A stretch of DNA of 64,000 bases from Limnobacter parvus. GTDB lineage: Bacteria; Pseudomonadota; Gammaproteobacteria; Burkholderiales; Burkholderiaceae_B. The stretch covers positions 1 to 64,000 of the forward strand of contig NZ_JANKHG010000001.1 in assembly GCF_024623725.1 (NCBI RefSeq), read 5' to 3'. This document shows positions 61,372 through 64,000 of this stretch, one piece after another; the first letter of the stretch is position 1; each line of letters starts with the position of its first letter. The notes under the pieces are model-generated. The model made no database searches. It saw only the letters and a program-made list of their open reading frames with translations, and was not told where the DNA came from. The position numbers were made by a program, and so were the translations under genes.

Positions 61372-62243
61372 GATTTTTTCCCCTTCTTACCTTCTTTACG
61401 TACCGTTAGCAGTCCTTCCATATCCCTTAGATCGGTGATTACCCCGGCGCGCCCCAAGGAATCGAGATAATCCTGACTAACCCAACTGGGCAGCACCAAT
61501 TCAAAACTTTCATCGTCTTCATCAATTAAGCGATAGGATTGAATCCACCCGCCTGAACGCACCACGGTGGCGGAAACAATTTGAATTCTTGAAATTTGGC
61601 GGGCCAGGGGCTGTTGTACGCTGAGGTCTTTGAGCGTGGCGTTCAAATCGTTTTCTACGGCCTGCGCATTCAGCGAAGTTTCATTGGTTCGGCTTAACAC
61701 GGTGTTTGTAATCTGCACGCCCACAAAGCTGAGTACAGACACCGCCAAAATGCCGATGGAGCCTTTCATTAAATAGGAACTAACTCGATCTGAAATGCCC
61801 TGAATGGCCTGGGGAACACTGGCCAAGGGCCTGCCGCCCTTGTTGTTGATTTCAACCACTTGCAAGTCAAGGTCGATCAAATAATCTTTAATGGCTTCGG
61901 GGTCGTTGCACAACAACCGCATGCTGCCACTTTCAAGAATCATGGCGACCGAGAAGTCGCTGCCATGAAGCAGGTAAATCGCATCGCCTTGATGAAGCGG
62001 CCCGTTGGGCAATACATCAATAAATGGCAACTTGAATTCTGACGACGAGGCCAGAAAGCTGCTTTCAATGGCGAAGTAATACACATACCCCGCACGTTCA
62101 ATAAAATAGGTGTGCAAGCGATTGGTGCCCAACAAAGCGTATGCGTGGTTAACCACCACACGCTGCGGGCTGGCGCTGCCCACGGGCAATCGGCCTGCGA
62201 TCAGGTTGGAGTAAATCGCTTTTAAGTTGACGTGTTGTTCCAT
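61368..62243 (-). CDS. pilus/secretion-associated membrane protein, hypothetical
   Basis: 291 residues with a ~150-residue N-terminal cytoplasmic-type domain (VNHAYALLGTNRLHTYFIERAG), one transmembrane helix at about 155-180 (GILAVSVLSFVGVQITNTVL), and a periplasmic C-terminal domain. This resembles bitopic PilN/PilM-fusion or GspL-like organisation, though no family signature is clear. It lies 4 nt from the GspF-like gene and overlaps the next gene by 4 nt. Probably an inner-membrane platform component. Confidence 0.62.
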   Translation of the reverse strand: MEQHVNLKAIYSNLIAGRLPVGSASPQRVVVNHAYALLGTNRLHTYFIERAGYVYYFAIESSFLASSSEFKLPFIDVLPNGPLHQGDAIYLLHGSDFSVAMILESGSMRLLCNDPEAIKDYLIDLDLQVVEINNKGGRPLASVPQAIQGISDRVSSYLMKGSIGILAVSVLSFVGVQITNTVLSRTNETSLNAQAVENDLNATLKDLSVQQPLARQISRIQIVSATVVRSGGWIQSYRLIDEDDESFELVLPSWVSQDYLDSLGRAGVITDLRDMEGLLTVRKEGKKGKKS

Positions 62244-62247
62244 TTTT

Positions 62248-63498
62248 TTAGGATCCTGAAATCACCAGTTCGTTTTGCAGGTACACCACCGCAAGGCTGA
62301 AAAGCACCGCAATGCCGGAATACACAAGCGAGCCCACAAAGGCGAGAATCGCGAATCTGCGTGCTGCGGAATTGGCTTTGTCCTCGCGGGTTTGTGAAAT
62401 TGAGGCCAAACACTCGGCCAATTGGGTTTGGTCTTTGTGAGCGCGTATCAGCAGCCTTTCGCTGCTGTCGAGCAACATGTGATTGAATGCGCTTGCCGGT
62501 TGCTCGCCGATTTCACTGCGGTTGGTGATGTCTTCCCAAAAGCGTGTAATGGTGGGGGTGATGGTGCCCTTGCGCGCAATTTGCACTGCATTCAAAAACG
62601 CAACACCGCCTGTTAACAGCGAACCCAGCACACGGGTTGTTGCAGCCATGCCGGAAGATATCAACAGCTCGCCAATCACTGGTACTTTTTCCAGCATGGC
62701 AAAGGCCTGGGTTCTGGTTTTCTGGTCGGGCGACAACACCATCATGGTGAAATAAATCAACACCAGCATGAACACAAACGAGAACGCCAAAAGGCCGTTG
62801 TTGACCTGTTCAGCAAGCGCCAGCGAACTTTCAAACTGAGCAATTTTTTCCGGGTCCTCACTCATCAGCGGAGTGCCCTTCAATTGCTCGATCAAGCCGA
62901 AGCGCATGCCCACCACGGTGGACACTGCCATGATCAAATCAAGCGCAGTCCAGGTGACTGCACCAAACATCAACTTGAAAGTTGCGGAACCCTTTTCATA
63001 AAAACTAACCGCTGTTTCAAGCGCTTTGCTAAGCTGCCCGGCTGTTTCACCGGCACGCAGAACCGCCAGTGTTGAATCATCGAACCAATTCAACAATTCA
63101 AGGGCTTGAACAAATCCAAAACCCTGTCGAAGTGCATTCAATGCTTGATTCAAGACCAAACGTTGCTCGCCCAGCTCGCCCAAAATAACCTGTTCCAATG
63201 CTTTTTCAGGCGACAGGCCTGAACGCACATTGAATGCCAAAGCCTGCAAGAATTTTTGTTTGTAACTGCGGCTTACCTTGGATGCAAACAGCCTTTGCAA
63301 TGCGCCTTTTGAACGCACTTCAAAAATATCGAGTACAACCCCACCCCGGTCAATCACCTGCTGAATGGCCTCGCGTTTTCGGGAAGCAGTAATAACAAGT
63401 TCGTGACGGAAATAGCCGGTTAAACGATCATCTGGGCGCGCAGTGGCGTCGAGCATTTGCGGTGCAAGATATTGAACCCTGTAGTTTGCAATGGCCAT
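62248..63498 (-). CDS. GspF/PilC-type inner-membrane platform protein
   Basis: About 416 residues from ATG 63498; a longer in-frame start at 63549 would overlap the GspE-like gene. Two GspF (T2SSF) domains are visible: AFNVRSGLSPEKALEQVI ... FDDSTLAVLRAGETAGQLSKALE in the first half, and LISSGMAATTRVLGSLLTGGVAFLNAVQIA in the second. Hydrophobic segments are near 165-190, 240-265 and at the C-terminus (IAVLFSLAVVYLQNELVISG). It is the integral platform of type IV pili or type II secretion, working with the ATPase encoded just upstream. Confidence 0.9.
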   Translation of the reverse strand: MAIANYRVQYLAPQMLDATARPDDRLTGYFRHELVITASRKREAIQQVIDRGGVVLDIFEVRSKGALQRLFASKVSRSYKQKFLQALAFNVRSGLSPEKALEQVILGELGEQRLVLNQALNALRQGFGFVQALELLNWFDDSTLAVLRAGETAGQLSKALETAVSFYEKGSATFKLMFGAVTWTALDLIMAVSTVVGMRFGLIEQLKGTPLMSEDPEKIAQFESSLALAEQVNNGLLAFSFVFMLVLIYFTMMVLSPDQKTRTQAFAMLEKVPVIGELLISSGMAATTRVLGSLLTGGVAFLNAVQIARKGTITPTITRFWEDITNRSEIGEQPASAFNHMLLDSSERLLIRAHKDQTQLAECLASISQTREDKANSAARRFAILAFVGSLVYSGIAVLFSLAVVYLQNELVISGS

Positions 63499-63502
63499 GC
63501 GC

Positions 63503-64000
63503 TTACTCCACCGCACCGAATAGTTGGGCCACGCTGCGCCAATCCACAAGCCCCTGGTCCATCAGGGTTTGCAATGTGTCCAGGCGGCTGGTGTACTCCA
63601 CACCATTTTCTTCGCGCAAGTCCACTGGCAATTCAAGCTCATTGTTCTTGAATGCCCGCACAAAGTTGGCCCTCATTCCTTCATTGGTGGGCACATGCAA
63701 AGTTTCATGCGCGGCCACACGACCTGAATACCCAGTGCTTGCGCAGCGCGTGCAACCAGTTTTCTTTTTAAGGCCGGGGCGGGCTTGAATCAACCCACCT
63801 GTTAGTCGCAGGGTGTGGCTTTGTAGCTGTTCAATTTCGTCGTTGTGCATGGGCTTGGCACATGAACACAAACGTCGCATCAAGCGCTGGTGCACCACCA
63901 TGCGCAAGAAGTGCGCAATCAGAAATTCTGAATCGGCCCGGTGCGAAGGGTCGATCATCGACAAAAACCGTTCGCTGACTTGAATCACGCTGTTGGCGTG
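63503..64000 (-). CDS. GspE/PilB-type secretion ATPase, C-terminal part (5' end outside window)
   Basis: The frame runs off the window edge, so the Walker A region is not visible. The ~165 C-terminal residues show the tetracysteine zinc region of GspE/PilB ATPases: RLMRRLCSCAKP, then CTRCASTGYSGRVAAHETLHV. They also keep the typical FLRMVVHQRLMRRL motif before it. It ends 4 nt before the GspF-like start. A GTG at 63988 is only an in-frame codon, not the true start. Confidence 0.88.
   Translation of the reverse strand, partial: HANSVIQVSERFLSMIDPSHRADSEFLIAHFLRMVVHQRLMRRLCSCAKPMHNDEIEQLQSHTLRLTGGLIQARPGLKKKTGCTRCASTGYSGRVAAHETLHVPTNEGMRANFVRAFKNNELELPVDLREENGVEYTSRLDTLQTLMDQGLVDWRSVAQLFGAVE

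Overview
The window looks like a chromosomal segment of a betaproteobacterium of the order Burkholderiales. A freshwater or marine Limnobacter-like organism is my best guess. The evidence is a rpe-gph-trpE-(orf)-trpG-trpD-trpC operon, the apaG/mltA/dsbC/ubiH-type neighbourhood, and a tRNA-Phe with encoded CCA. The genus is an inference from gene content, not a database result.

Layout. 1-17 kb is mostly housekeeping. It holds an enoyl-CoA hydratase; a plus-strand run of an SDR-like protein, a photolyase/cryptochrome-like FAD protein, a DUF3429 membrane protein, an AcuI-type reductase and an M61 peptidase; then the minus-strand trp operon, which carries an unrecognised receiver-like gene between trpE and trpG; then apaG, mltA, dsbC and a UbiH-family hydroxylase. 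At 17-25 kb come tRNA-Phe, a porin coupled to a small periplasmic binding-protein-like gene, a TadG-like protein beside a receiver-like protein and a ParA-type ATPase, a penicillin acylase-family enzyme and a second ParA. At 25-36 kb is an envelope cluster: DUF1302 and DUF1329 proteins, a YCF48-type propeller, an MMPL/RND transporter, a TetR regulator and a hydrolase lipoprotein. A 22-bp palindrome lies in front of the DUF1302 gene and is a good operator candidate.

35.6-45.4 kb is an accessory island with three candidate secreted effectors. The clearest is a leucine-rich-repeat protein whose C-terminal half matches the NEL (IpaH/SspH-type) E3 ubiquitin ligase domain, including the Cys-x-Asp-Arg motif and a W-x-P-W motif. 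The others are a metzincin-like zinc protease candidate and an 822-residue protein with a His/Asn/Gln/Cys arrangement recalling clan CE cysteine proteases. Between them lie cysC, a TIGR03032 protein with a polyglutamine repeat tract, and an epimerase-like protein that has lost its catalytic Tyr and Lys.

45.6-64 kb is a minus-strand type IV pilus / type II secretion-like operon: GspE C-terminus, GspF, two bitopic or cytoplasmic assembly proteins, a PpiC-like foldase, two prepilin-like proteins, and then a giant protein of about 4,314 residues. The giant protein has 13 degenerate modules of Asn-Thr-Ala-x-Gly head repeats, a phage tail-fibre type S74 intramolecular chaperone, and an extra C-terminal segment. 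Gene order and translational coupling suggest that it is a pilus-associated or pilus-exported fibre. The effector island and this fibre/pilus system are the two most interesting parts of the window, and both point to contact with other cells, plausibly eukaryotic hosts or prey.
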